Shown in pieces: positions 45,643 to 54,900 of a stretch of DNA of 64,000 nt; position 1 is the stretch's first letter; each line of letters opens with the position of its first letter. The notes beneath the pieces are model-generated. The model searched no databases and had not been told where the DNA came from. It saw only the letters and a program-made list of their open reading frames with translations. The translations under genes were made by a program, and so were the position numbers. Source of the stretch: Marinitenerispora sediminis (GTDB taxonomy: Bacteria; Actinomycetota; Actinomycetes; Streptosporangiales; Streptosporangiaceae); the NCBI RefSeq assembly GCF_003336425.1, contig NZ_QEIO01000004.1, forward strand, positions 1 to 64,000, given 5' to 3'.

Positions 45643-46277
45643 GGCGCCGTCCGATCGCGCACCGCGTAGTGCGCCATGTCGATGACCCGGCCGCAGGCGG
45701 CCCGCGTGTGCGGGTCGTGGGTGGCGACCACCACGATCGTGCCCTCCTGCGCGATCGCCCCCAGCGTCTCGTTCACCGTCGCCGCGGTCCGCAGGTCCAG
45801 CTGCGCGGTCGGCTCGTCCACGAGCAGCAGGTCGGGGGCCGAGCACACGGAGCGGGCCAGCATCAGCCGCTGGGCCTCCCCGCCGGACAGCTCCCGGAAC
45901 GGCTGGTGGACCACCCCGGACAGGTTGAACATCGCCATGACCTCGCGTGCGCGCCGCTCGGCGTCGTCACGGGTGAGGCCCCGGGCCAGCAGCGGCAGGG
46001 CCACGTGGTCCACGGCCGTGCGGGCGGGCACCCCGTAGGGGTTCTGGAACACCCACCCCGTGCGCTCGATGCCGACCTTCTCGATCCGTCCGGCGACCGG
46101 CTCCAGCCATCCGGCGAGAATGGACAGCAGCGTCGACTTCCCGCAGCCGGAGGGACCGCAGATGCCGACGATCTCCCCGGGCAGCAGCGTGAAGTCCAGG
46201 CCGCCGAACAGGTCGTCGGTGCCCGCGAAGCGGTGCCCGAGCCCGGTCGCCCGGACCAGTTTCGGCGCCTCTGTCAT
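45639..46277 (-). CDS. ABC transporter ATPase, MacB/lactococcin-972 group type
   Basis: 212 residues from the ATG at 46277, which overlaps the adaptor stop as ATGA. Walker A GPSGCGKST, Q-loop FQNPYG, signature LSGGEAQRLMLA, Walker B LLLVDEPTAQLD and the H-loop THDPHT are all present. The small size and sequence around VPARTAVDHVALPLL place it in the MacB/LolD group, which includes the ATPases of lactococcin-972-type loci. Partner of the following FtsX-like permease. Confidence 0.88.
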   Translation of the reverse strand: MTEAPKLVRATGLGHRFAGTDDLFGGLDFTLLPGEIVGICGPSGCGKSTLLSILAGWLEPVAGRIEKVGIERTGWVFQNPYGVPARTAVDHVALPLLARGLTRDDAERRAREVMAMFNLSGVVHQPFRELSGGEAQRLMLARSVCSAPDLLLVDEPTAQLDLRTAATVNETLGAIAQEGTIVVVATHDPHTRAACGRVIDMAHYAVRDRTAP

Positions 46278-47323
46278 GGTTCCCGACCGCATGACTGCGC
46301 CGTGATCGCCGGGCCGAGGTCCACCTCGGCCGGCGGATCGCCCTCCAGTTCGATGAGGGACGCCCCGAGGTTGGAGCCGACGATCTCCACCGGGTAGGCG
46401 TCGTCGCCGGACTCCACGCACCCGCTGCGGCCCTCGATGGCGAAGACCGCCGCGGGCGGCACCTTCAGCGTCCGCAGCGGGGAGGCGAGCCGGATCTCAG
46501 CGGTCACCGGGTCGGCGTCCTCGCTCGCGGTGACCTCCTGGAAGGCGGAGGTCGCCGCGAGCTCCGCCAGGAACTCCGGGTCACTCACCCGGCCGTCCTC
46601 GTCCATCGGGCCGGAGACGCCGAGCACGTCCATGGTCCGCTCGCCCGGTACCGCGCCGCCGGGCATCGAGGCGACGCTGACGGCGGTGAGCTGGTTGGAC
46701 ACGGTCCCGAAGGCCTCGCCCGCGGTGACGTTGCGGCCCAGCACGGCCTCGCAGCTCTCCAGCGTGACCGCGTCGGTCGGCAGCCACATGAACCGGTCGA
46801 CGTCGATCGCGCCGTCCGGCTCGCGGATCCCGGCGTCGTCCTGCAGCTCCCGGACGGCCGCCGCCGTCTGCCAGCCGTAGGTCCCGTCGGCCGCGGCCTC
46901 GTAGCCGAGCCGCGAGAGCGCGGTCTGCAGCGCCCGGACATCGCGGCCCCGGTCGCCGCGTCCGAGGTCGCGGTAGAGCGGGACCGACGTCGCCAGCGCC
47001 ACGAGCGGCGTGTTGTCGATCCGTGCCGCGACCTGGCCGGACCGGATCTCGGCCCCGACCTCGCAGCGCGTCGAGGTGACCCGGCCGGCGAAGCCGACCT
47101 CCAGGGCCAGGGCCTCGGGGATCTCGAACTCGACCTCGACGGTCCGCTCGTCGGCGAACTCCTCCACGCTCACGGGCGCGGAGGTCGGTTCGTCCGCTTC
47201 GGCCAGCCCGGTGGGCGGATCGGCGGGGCGCAGCAGGAAGCCGGCCGTTCCGCCGCCGGTCAGCAGGAGCAGGCCGGCGAGCAGGGCGGTGCCCGGTGAC
47301 TGCACGCGCACCCCGCCCCTCAC
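46274..47323 (-). CDS. exported adaptor with peptidoglycan-binding domain (HlyD-like)
   Basis: 349 residues from the GTG at 47323 (GGAGG upstream). It starts with an N-terminal signal/anchor helix (about 9-27). A beta-rich, acidic adaptor-like part follows, with a short region EFEIPEALALEVGFAGRV of HlyD flavour. A peptidoglycan-binding-1 domain follows at about 120-165 (GDRGRDVRALQTALSRLGYEA and YGWQTAAAVRELQDDAGI). This would tether the exporter or its product to the cell wall. It overlaps the ATPase gene by ATGA. The combination of adaptor, wall-binding domain and MacB-like pair points to a surface-delivered protein cargo. Confidence 0.78.
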   Translation of the reverse strand: MRGGVRVQSPGTALLAGLLLLTGGGTAGFLLRPADPPTGLAEADEPTSAPVSVEEFADERTVEVEFEIPEALALEVGFAGRVTSTRCEVGAEIRSGQVAARIDNTPLVALATSVPLYRDLGRGDRGRDVRALQTALSRLGYEAAADGTYGWQTAAAVRELQDDAGIREPDGAIDVDRFMWLPTDAVTLESCEAVLGRNVTAGEAFGTVSNQLTAVSVASMPGGAVPGERTMDVLGVSGPMDEDGRVSDPEFLAELAATSAFQEVTASEDADPVTAEIRLASPLRTLKVPPAAVFAIEGRSGCVESGDDAYPVEIVGSNLGASLIELEGDPPAEVDLGPAITAQSCGREP

Positions 47324-47390
47324 GCTGCCCCTCCCCGCGCAGCCCGGCGGACGCGGCCCGACCCGGGGTCCGGCCGCCGCGTAGCGCCGG

Positions 47391-48056
47391 TCACGAGGAC
47401 TCGTCCTGGATCTCGACGTTGTACCCGCCGCGGACCAGGCAGTCCTGGGCGGTCGCGTCCATGGGATCGAAGGGGGCGTCCTCGAACCCGTTCTGGAAGT
47501 CCTCGTGCAGCTGCTCCACGGTGTAGTCCGCGGGGACCAGGCCCGCCTCGACCAGGCACTGGAGGGTGACCTCGCGGCCGTCCTCCAGCAGGTCGGGGTT
47601 GCTGATCTGGGTCCGGTACAGGGCCTCGATCCGCATGGTGGTGCCGTCGGCGCACTCGATGCTGAGGTCCTGGTAGCGCTGGCTGGCGGTGTCGTCCTCG
47701 AACGGCGAGGGCTGGATCTGGTAGATGCCGTCCGGCTGCCGCTCGTAGGACTCCTCCAGGCCGGCGTCCTGCGCGCACTGCCGGTACCGGCTGAACGCCT
47801 CCTCGTAGTCGTCGGCGCTGATCTCGCCGTTCTCGATCGCGCGGTCGAAGACCTCGCGCTCGAAGTCCGAGGTGGCCGACGCCCGCGCCTGCTCGAACTG
47901 CTCCACGAGCGTGAGGTCCATGGTCGAGCCGGGGCCCTCCTCCCCCTCGGTCCGCTGGCCCTCCTGCCCGACTCCCGAGCAGCCCGACAGCAGCGCGGCG
48001 GTCGCAGCCAGGGCGGCGATCCGGGATTTCGTCCGGCGCGGTCTGGCAATCCGCAT
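47391..48056 (-). CDS. acidic lipoprotein of the peptide-exporter operon
   Basis: 221 residues from the ATG at 48056 (GGAG upstream). The lipobox LSGC follows a basic N-terminus. The mature part is acidic, with three conserved-looking cysteines (YRQCAQDAG, LSIECADG, LQCLVEAG, and DCLVRGG) and repeated EEAFSRY/LHEDFQNGF-type helical segments. No known family recognised. It lies between the secreted peptide gene and the adaptor gene, so it could be the surface immunity or docking component. Confidence 0.68.
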   Translation of the reverse strand: MRIARPRRTKSRIAALAATAALLSGCSGVGQEGQRTEGEEGPGSTMDLTLVEQFEQARASATSDFEREVFDRAIENGEISADDYEEAFSRYRQCAQDAGLEESYERQPDGIYQIQPSPFEDDTASQRYQDLSIECADGTTMRIEALYRTQISNPDLLEDGREVTLQCLVEAGLVPADYTVEQLHEDFQNGFEDAPFDPMDATAQDCLVRGGYNVEIQDESS

Positions 48057-48074
48057 TCTCAACTCCGATTCCAT

Positions 48075-48117
48075 GCCGGCATCGATGGCAGGCGTGTGTG
48101 GGCCATCGAATGCCGGC
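48075..48117 (-). promoter_or_regulatory. hairpin between peptide gene and exporter operon
   Basis: 48075-48089 pairs with 48102-48117 through 15 bp with a single bulged base and a 12-nt loop, in the 145-bp gap between the peptide stop and the lipoprotein start. It can act as a partial terminator or processing site that makes the peptide RNA more abundant than the exporter RNA. Confidence 0.5.
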
Positions 48118-48201
48118 CACGGCCGTCCAATTCGGAATCCACGCCTTCCCACGCGGCTCGGAATCGGAAATGGCCATGGCCGGTCACCCGTCACCGGTCA
48201 G

Positions 48202-48519
48202 CTAGCTCCACTGGTTCCAGGCGCTGTAACTCGTGGAGACGCCGGCGTCCGCGAACGCCCAGGACGATCCCGTGTACCAGGCCGACAGGGCGGCGACGTT
48301 GCCGTGCTGGGCGTAGGAGCGGACGTAGTTGTACGAGGCGCACGTGTCCACGTAGCCTTCGGCGTAGGAGTAGTTGTAACCTGCGTCGACGTAGCCGTAG
48401 CAGGCGGCCTCGGCGGGAGCCGCCGCGGCGACGCCCGCGGCCAGCAGGCCCGCGGTGAGGATCGCCGCTGCCGCCCCCGAGGACAGCTTGGCGGGAGTGG
48501 TGGCCGACATGATCGCCAT
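48202..48519 (-). CDS. secreted aromatic-rich small peptide, bacteriocin candidate
   Basis: 105 residues from the ATG at 48519 (GGGGA 6 bp upstream). A signal peptide is predicted to be cleaved after APAEA. The mature peptide of about 67 residues has 11 tyrosines, four tryptophans and two cysteines. It has an internal near-repeat (YGYVDAGYNY then EGYVDTCASYNY) and a C-terminus SSWAFADAGVSTSYSAWNQW. The W-A-x-A-x-x-G spacing near the end recalls lactococcin-972-family bacteriocins. It is followed on the same strand by lipoprotein, wall-binding adaptor, ATPase and permease genes, the arrangement expected for a bacteriocin locus. An adhesive or wall-binding role is the alternative. Confidence 0.68.
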   Translation of the reverse strand: MAIMSATTPAKLSSGAAAAILTAGLLAAGVAAAAPAEAACYGYVDAGYNYSYAEGYVDTCASYNYVRSYAQHGNVAALSAWYTGSSWAFADAGVSTSYSAWNQWS

Positions 48520-49055
48520 GATCATTCCCCAATGATCTAAAAAAAGCGACGAATAGGATTGGTTGCCCAGCCGGTTGGCCGGCCGGCAGGGCGCCGCGAG
48601 ACCGTCCGGATCGGTTCCGCGCCACCTCGAACGGCGCTCCGGATTGCCGTCGAAGTACCGAAAACATATAGCGGAATTGCGGCCGAGGGAAGTTTTTTAT
48701 AGTAAGTCGATAATAACGCTCGGTAGTGCCGGGTCTGTTTGCGCAGGTGTTCGGCAAAAGCAAATATTTGATTATCGGCACTGGCCGCATCGGGCCAGCG
48801 CAGGGCGGTGATTTCCATTCGCGCTAATGGGAAATCTGGGGCTCGTGTCCGGGTATACGGCATTTATTGTGATCGCTCAGCGTAGTGGAGCGTTCGGGGT
48901 GTGCCGACCGCCGAGGGGTGCGGCGGTGCTGGCGGTGGGGGTGCTGCCGCGCCGTTGCCGCCCGCCGGGCCGCCGCGGCGGTGAGTGAGCCCGGCGCGAC
49001 CTGGGCAGACCTGGCATGACGGCCCGTAGGGTGACGCGGGAGGACAGGGGGCGCA
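48520..49055. other. AT-rich intergenic region upstream of the secreted peptide
   Basis: Lower-GC DNA between 48530 and 48880, most marked at 48690-48780, with a perfect palindrome CAAATATTTG at 48761-48770 and an A-run near 48540. It probably contains the peptide promoter. A frame at 48563-48811 is open but lacks start signals and family features, so it is not annotated. Confidence 0.5.
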
Positions 49056-49349
49056 ATGAGACTCAGCGAGTTCGCGGCCGCGAAGATGCCGCCGGGGGCG
49101 CGCCTGGCCGCCTGGGCGGTGCGCTGGATCGAGCCCGAGGCCTTCCGCGGCCCCAACAGTCCGGTGAACCGCGCCAAGGACGAGCTGACCGTGGAACTGC
49201 GCGGCACCGCCCCCGGGGCGACACTCATCTTCGCGGAGGGGGACCCCCGTGCCCTCGACCTGCTGGACGAGGCGCCAGGATCGTTGCGCGCGGCCGCGAC
49301 GGGGGGCCGGGTCATCGTCGGCATCGCCTACGAGACGGAGCGCGGCTGA
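49056..49349 (+). CDS. small hypothetical protein
   Basis: 97 residues. A compact, apparently soluble protein with ELTVELRGTAPGATLIFAEG (shown in part) and GGRVIVGIAYE at the C-terminus. No known family recognised. GGAGG lies 12 bp upstream of the ATG, and TAGGGT at about 49026 could be the -10. The clear initiation region is the main reason to accept it. Confidence 0.58.
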   Translation: MRLSEFAAAKMPPGARLAAWAVRWIEPEAFRGPNSPVNRAKDELTVELRGTAPGATLIFAEGDPRALDLLDEAPGSLRAAATGGRVIVGIAYETERG

Positions 49350-50158
49350 GGCGCGGCGAGGAGGGCGTGATCCGGCGCCATGCGGGAGGGGCGGCCTCGC
49401 GGACGGGGTGCCGCCAGAGGCGACGCGGGTCCCGCGCCGCCGTGGCGTGGCGGAGCGGGACCCGGTGGCCCCTCGTGCCCGCTGGGGCCGGGGGGCGGAG
49501 CCTGAGCCTCATCCGGACCATGGACAGACACAGGGTGACACCGGATCAATCCGGGAACCCTCCGGTGTCGGGCTGCCTATCGTCCCCGTTGAGCCCTGTG
49601 TCCGACTTTTCGCCTTTTATGCGGCGAGTCGAACACAATAGTGACCTTACCTGAACGCGGCTGCACGCGGAACGTCTCTGGAGATATTCGAACGGCGGAT
49701 TGCATCTGTCGCCGCGCCCTCGAATCCGCGTCCCCGGCCTCCTGGGTGAGCTGTGGGTTTCACGCCGGGATCCGTCGAACGAAAACGAACGTGAAAGATA
49801 CCGGCTGTCCCGACTCTTCCTGTTCTTTTCGGATTTTTTCTCCCCAACGATGAAACGTCGTAGAGGGGGTAGTGTGAGGGAACTCCGCGGCCATCCGACC
49901 ATGACCTCGCGGTCGGAAGGCTCCGCCTCGTCCGCACAGCCGCCAGTTGCGCGGAAAGGCGACGGCCCGCGGTGCTTCCCGTGAAATTCATCCGGACCGC
50001 CTTTGCCGACCATGCAATCATTCCGACACAGGATGACGAAAGAGAACGTCCATGGCGACTGCTGCGCCGCCCCTCCCGGGAACCGCTACCACGTCCATCC
50101 CCGCCACGCCGCCGCCGGCCGCCGGAGCCGCGGAGGCGGGCGCCGGTGGGAGCGGCCG
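49350..50158. other. intergenic with hairpin and low-GC patches
   Basis: 809 bp. GACACCGGA (49537-49545)/TCCGGTGTC (49561-49569) forms a 9-bp stem, a possible terminator of the upstream gene. Low-GC patches at about 49595-49640 and 49790-49860 suggest promoter DNA for the gene at 50159. No gene is supported in between. Confidence 0.45.
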
Positions 50159-50698
50159 ATGACGCGCTCCGCCGGCCCCGCCCCCGACCTCCGTCCCGAC
50201 GCCCTCTACCTCGACCAGCTGGGGTACCGGCGGATCCGCGCGCTGTTCCGCGCCTCCCTGTACGCGCTCGCCCAGTACCCGCAGGGCCGCGGGGACATCG
50301 AGGAGACGCTGCGCCGCGTCGCCGTGGTGGTGCGGGTCCGTCCCACCGGCGCCGAGCGGCTCGCGGACTTTCCCCGCCCCGACCTGGCCGCCGACGTCGT
50401 CGGCTTCCGCGACCTGCTGAGACAGCTGCGGTTGGCGGCCGGGGAGCCGGCCTTCGCCGCCCTGGCCCGCCGGCCGCCGGTGGGCTCCGCCTCGACCATG
50501 TGGAACGTCGCGGCCGGCAGCGGTACCCCCACCTGGCCGGCCACCCGCAAGTTCGTGCGCGGCTGCCTGGAGGAGGCCGGCATCAACCCCGGCAGCTCCG
50601 AGGGGGAGGCCTACCTCTACGACTGGGAGTGCGCCTGGCGGCGGATCCGCTCCCAGCGCACCGGGCGGCCCGCGGAGTCCCCGCCGCCCGCGGGCTAG
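50159..50698 (+). CDS. XRE/HTH-like regulatory protein
   Basis: 179 residues from the ATG at 50159 (GGTGGGAG upstream). The last half has the layout of the actinomycete HTH domain often fused to NB-ARC or WD proteins: FRDLLRQLRLAAGEPAFAAL, then GSASTMWNVAAGSG and TWPATRKFVRGCLEEAGINP, and a closing W-x-x-xWRRI. The HTH is divergent from consensus. It probably binds DNA or a partner protein. Function unknown. Confidence 0.55.
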   Translation: MTRSAGPAPDLRPDALYLDQLGYRRIRALFRASLYALAQYPQGRGDIEETLRRVAVVVRVRPTGAERLADFPRPDLAADVVGFRDLLRQLRLAAGEPAFAALARRPPVGSASTMWNVAAGSGTPTWPATRKFVRGCLEEAGINPGSSEGEAYLYDWECAWRRIRSQRTGRPAESPPPAG

Positions 50699-51386
50699 CC
50701 GCACCTGCGGGGCGGCTCCGGGAGCCCGTCGCCGACCTCCTGGCGCGGTCCCGAGTCGCCGCGGTGCGGCGGCTTCCGCGGCACGCGGCGAGGACGGCGG
50801 GCCCCGTCGCCCGGACCCCTGCCCGCGCTCTCGTCTTCGACATCGGCATGGGGACGGGCGTGCCGCCCGCCGCCCACCCGCCGGGGTACGGCGCTCCGCG
50901 GCGGCCGGCCCCCGATTCGGGCGCGGCGGCCTGGGCGCACGAGCACCGCCCGCCTCGCCTCCACCGCCGGGGTGGCGACCGTCCGCGCCGCCCTATCCCC
51001 GCGCGGCCGGGCGCTTCGGGCGGTGCTCCCGCGCCGGCCCGCCTGCGGCCGCCGGCGTGGCCGGGCGCGGTCGCCGGCCCGCCCGAAGCCCGTCCCGCGG
51101 CTGGTCCGCGGCACCGCTGTTCCGCCGCCCGCGTCGCTCGCGCGACCGATGCGACCTCCTACGCCGGCGCGCCGACCGCCGATCTGGCCGGGGCATTGCC
51201 GGGATATGGGGTGAATTGGCTGGTAGCTGGCTTCCAAGAACTGATGCCTGGAACGTTCGCGGGTAGAACAGCCGAGACGGTCCCCGGAGTGGCCGACCCG
51301 CGTTCGCGGGCGTTCGCGGCCCGCGGCGGGGGCGGGCACACGCGCGACCGTCGGTCGTGGACCGATCGGCGAGGGGGAGAGGACAC
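50699..51386. other. intergenic region upstream of the P-type ATPase pair
   Basis: 688 bp. Mostly GC-rich and without a gene I can support. The lower-GC end (about 51195-51290) includes the palindrome GAACGTTC and probably carries the promoter for the ATPase operon. Confidence 0.5.
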
Positions 51387-51839
51387 ATGATCGAAGCGTG
51401 GAGGAACCTCGTCCGCAGAGGCGGCGCAGGACAGGCCGCGCCCCAGCCCAGACGCGGTGAAGCGTCGGAGAAGCCGGAAGGCGGGGACGGGCACCGGCGC
51501 GCCACCCTCACGGTTCCCATCATCGCCCCGGAGATGCGGGTCCACCGGATCCACGTGCCGGCGCCGTCGGTGCCGAGCGGTCAGGAAGTCGCGCGGGCGG
51601 GCCGGTCCGTCGCCGAGCACCTGCCGTCGCCCGGGCAGTGCGCCTACTACACGGGGCTCGGCGCGCTCGCCGTGTTCGGGGTCATCGAGTGGCCGGTGGC
51701 CGCCGCCATCGGCGTCGGAACGGCGGTGGCCCGGCGGGCCCGCGGCGGCTGGGCGGCCGCCACGCAGGGCGAGCCGGGCCGGAGCGAGCGGCCCGGGAAG
51801 GAGGCCGCCGCGGCCAAGGGCGCCGAACCCGCGTCGTGA
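51387..51839 (+). CDS. small membrane protein preceding the P-type ATPase
   Basis: 150 residues from the ATG at 51387 (GGGGGAGAGG upstream). A polar N-terminal half is followed by one or two hydrophobic helices (about 88-115) around YYTGLGALAVFGVIEWPVAAAI, shown here in part, and a basic/Ala-rich tail. Small partners of this kind precede CtpI-like ATPase genes in actinomycetes. Its function there is unknown; a regulatory or assembly subunit is a guess from context. Confidence 0.68.
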   Translation: MIEAWRNLVRRGGAGQAAPQPRRGEASEKPEGGDGHRRATLTVPIIAPEMRVHRIHVPAPSVPSGQEVARAGRSVAEHLPSPGQCAYYTGLGALAVFGVIEWPVAAAIGVGTAVARRARGGWAAATQGEPGRSERPGKEAAAAKGAEPAS

Positions 51840-51849
51840 CAGCCGCGCA

Positions 51850-51879
51850 GGAGCTGCGACCGGTACCGGTCGCAGCTCC
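51850..51879. repeat. perfect 30-bp palindrome upstream of the P-type ATPase
   Basis: Every base from 51850 to 51879 pairs with its mirror, 15 bp per arm with no spacer. The centre reads GGTACC. It is 10 bp after the stop of the small membrane protein and 53 bp before the ATPase start. In RNA it would form a 13-bp stem with a tetraloop; in DNA it could be an operator. Confidence 0.92.
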
Positions 51880-51932
51880 GCTGTGAGTACCCCCGGCCCC
51901 GCACCGCTCGATCCGATGAGAAGGCACGGTCC

Positions 51933-54900
51933 ATGCTGCTCGGTCACCTGCTCGGCGTCACCATGGAGATCACCAGGGCGCTGCCCGCGCTGCCCGCGCT
52001 CGGCACCGCCCGCTGCGGGGCGGACGCGCCGACGTCCACCAGCCGTTACACCGTCATCACGCCGGGCCGACTCGACGTCCGGCTGCGCGGTGCGCACCGG
52101 CCCGGCAGCGAGGAGGCCGCCCGGGAACTGGAACGCGAGCTGATGCGCGTCGGCGGGGTGCACCGGGCCGAGGTGAACGGCGTCCTGGGGCGCGTGCGGA
52201 TCGACCACGAGCCGGAGATCCGGCCGGAGGACCTTGTCGAGACCGTCAAAGAGCTCGAACGGCGCAACGGGCTGCACGGGGCCGGCTTCTCGCCCATTCC
52301 GCACCCGGGCGACCTGGGGACCGTGCGGACCGAGATGCGCCGGGTCGGCGCGAACCTCGCCGGCTGCGGGGTCGCCCTCGCCGCGAAGGCGCTGCGCCTG
52401 CCCGCGGTGCCTCCGGCGACCTCCACCGTGCTCATCCTGGCCGGCATGACCCCCGCCATCCGCGACGGACTGGGCCGGGCCGTGGGCCGCCGGGCGACGG
52501 ACCTGCTGTTCAGCGCGGGGATCACCGTCGCGCACACGCTGGGGCAGGAGCCGGTGGGCCTGGCGATCGACGCCCTCAACGGGGTGGTGCGCTGCGCCGA
52601 GGCCCAGGCGCACAAACGGGTGTGGGACCGCCGGGCGCCCGAGCTCGACGCCGACCTCGACGATTTCCGGGCGCGCCCGCTGGAGCACGAGCCGCGTCCG
52701 GTCCCGCTGCCGCCCGGCCCGGTCGAGCTGGCCGCCCGGCTGGCCCCGATCACGCTGGCCGTCGGCGGCGCCGCCTACGCCCTCACCCGCAACGCGGACC
52801 GCGTGCAGGGCATCCTGGTCGCGGGGCTCCCGCGCGCCGCGTGGCTCGGGCGGGAGATGTTCGCCGCCCTCTTCGGCGCGGCCGCCGCCGAGCGGGGCAT
52901 CGTCACCCGGGACATCCGCGTCCTGCGGCGGCTGGACCGCGTCAGCGCCGTGCTCGTCGACACCGCGGTGCTCACCAGCGGCGAGTGGCGGATCGACGAG
53001 GTGCTTCCCCTCTCCGCCGCCCTCACCGCGGAGGAGTGCTACGCGCAGGCGCTGGCGCTGGTCGACTCCCGTCGCCCCGACCGCCGCCGGACCCGGAAGG
53101 GGTGGTCGGTGACCCCCCTCGGCCGCACCCAGGTCCCCTCCGGCGCGCGCGACGCGGTCGAGGCGTGCCTGCGCAAGGGCGGCCACCCGATCGCGCTCCG
53201 CCGGGACGGCGAGCTCGCCGCGGTCGCCGCCGTGCTTCCCGAGCTCGACCCGCTGGCGGCGGCGCTGATCGCGGCGGCCCGCCGGGTCGGCCCGGTGGCG
53301 ATCGCGGGGGAGGGCACCGGGATCGAGGAGCGGCTGCCCGTCGACCGGGTGCTCCCCGGGGACGGGGAGCTGCGCGCGTCGCTCCGCAAGCTCCAGCGCG
53401 AGGGGTACGGTGTCGCGCTTATCTGCGACCGGCGGCCGTCCGCGCTCGCGGTGGCGGATGTCGGCATCGGGCTGCTCGGCCGCTCGCCCGGCACCCCCTG
53501 GGCGGCGCACTTCCTGTGCGGGCCCGACCTCGCCGGGGCCTGCCGGCTGCTCGACGCGGTGGAGGCGGCGCGGACCACGAGCCGGCGCAGCGCCCGTATC
53601 TCCAGCGTCGGCTCGGCCGCCGCACTGCTGCTCGCCGCGGCCGGCCCCGGGTTCGGCTCGTCGGCGCGGGCCGCCATGGCGGTGCACGCGGCGATGGCCT
53701 TCGCCATGGCCGACGGCGCCTGGGCCGCGATGACGCTCGCCCGGCGCCCCGACCCGGTGCCGGAGCAGCGCACCCCCTGGCACGCGTGGCCGGCCGAGGC
53801 CGTGCTCAGCTCGCTGGACTCCTCGGCCTCCGGCCTGGCCAGGGAGGAGGCGGCACGGCGCCGCGCCGCCGGCGAGGAGGAGCGCGGCGAGCCGGCGTCC
53901 CCCGGCTTCGGGCGGATCCTCCTAGAGGAGCTGGACAACCCCCTCACCCCCGCGCTGGCGGCCGGCGCCGGCATCTCCGCCGTGCTCGGCTCCGCCGTGG
54001 ACGCGGCGCTCATCGCCGCCGTCCTCGGGGTGAACGCCTCCATGTCCGGTGTGCAGCGCCTGGGCGTCGACCGGGCGCTGCGCCGGCTGGTCGACCTGAG
54101 CGCGGTGCGCACCCGGGTGCGCCGCCCGGACGCTGACACGCCTGTCCCGGTCTCCGGCGACGAGCTCGTGCCCGGCGACGTGATCGCCCTGACGGCCGGG
54201 GACGCCGTCCCCGCGGACTGCCGGCTGCTCGCCGCAGAGGACCTGGAGGTGGACGAGTCCAGCCTCACCGGCGAGTCCCAGCTGGTCGCGAAGTCCCCCG
54301 CTCCGAGCACCGCGGGTGCCGTGGCGGACCGGTACTCGATGCTGTACCAGGGCACGGTCGTGGCGGTGGGCGAGGGGATCGCGGTCGTCGTGGCCACCGG
54401 CGACCGCACCGAGATCGGCCGGACCACCCGTCTGGCACCCGAGCAGCGCCGCCCCGGCGGCGTGCAGACCCACCTGCGCCGGCTCACCGACGTCACGCTG
54501 CCGCTCTCGCTGGGGGCGGGTGTCGTCCTCATGGTCGCGCAGCTGCTGCGCGGCCGGACCCTGGGCCAGGCGCTCGGTCCGGCGGTCGCGCTCACGGTGG
54601 GCGCGGTGCCCGAGGGCCTGCCGTTCGTGGCCACCGCGGCCCAGCTCGCCACCGCGCGCCGGCTGTCCGCGCGCGGCGCGCTGGTCCGCGACCCCACGAC
54701 CATCGAGCCGCTGGGCCGGGTCGACGTGCTGTGCTTCGACAAGACCGGCACCCTCACCGAGGGCCGGCTCCGGCTGCGGCAGGTCTCCGACGGCGTCACG
54801 GCCCGCCCGCTGGACGACCTCACGCCGCGCACGCGGGAGGTCGTCGCCGCGGCGCTGCGCGCCAACCCCGACCACAACGGCGGCCGGCTGCCGCACCCCA

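Noticed and set aside
48202-48519. Calling the secreted peptide lactococcin 972 outright
   Set aside because: Only the C-terminal W/A/G spacing and the gene context agree; the rest of the sequence differs, so it is kept as a candidate.
48563-48811. 82-codon plus-strand frame upstream of the secreted peptide
   Set aside because: No start signal or family feature, in an AT-rich promoter-like stretch.
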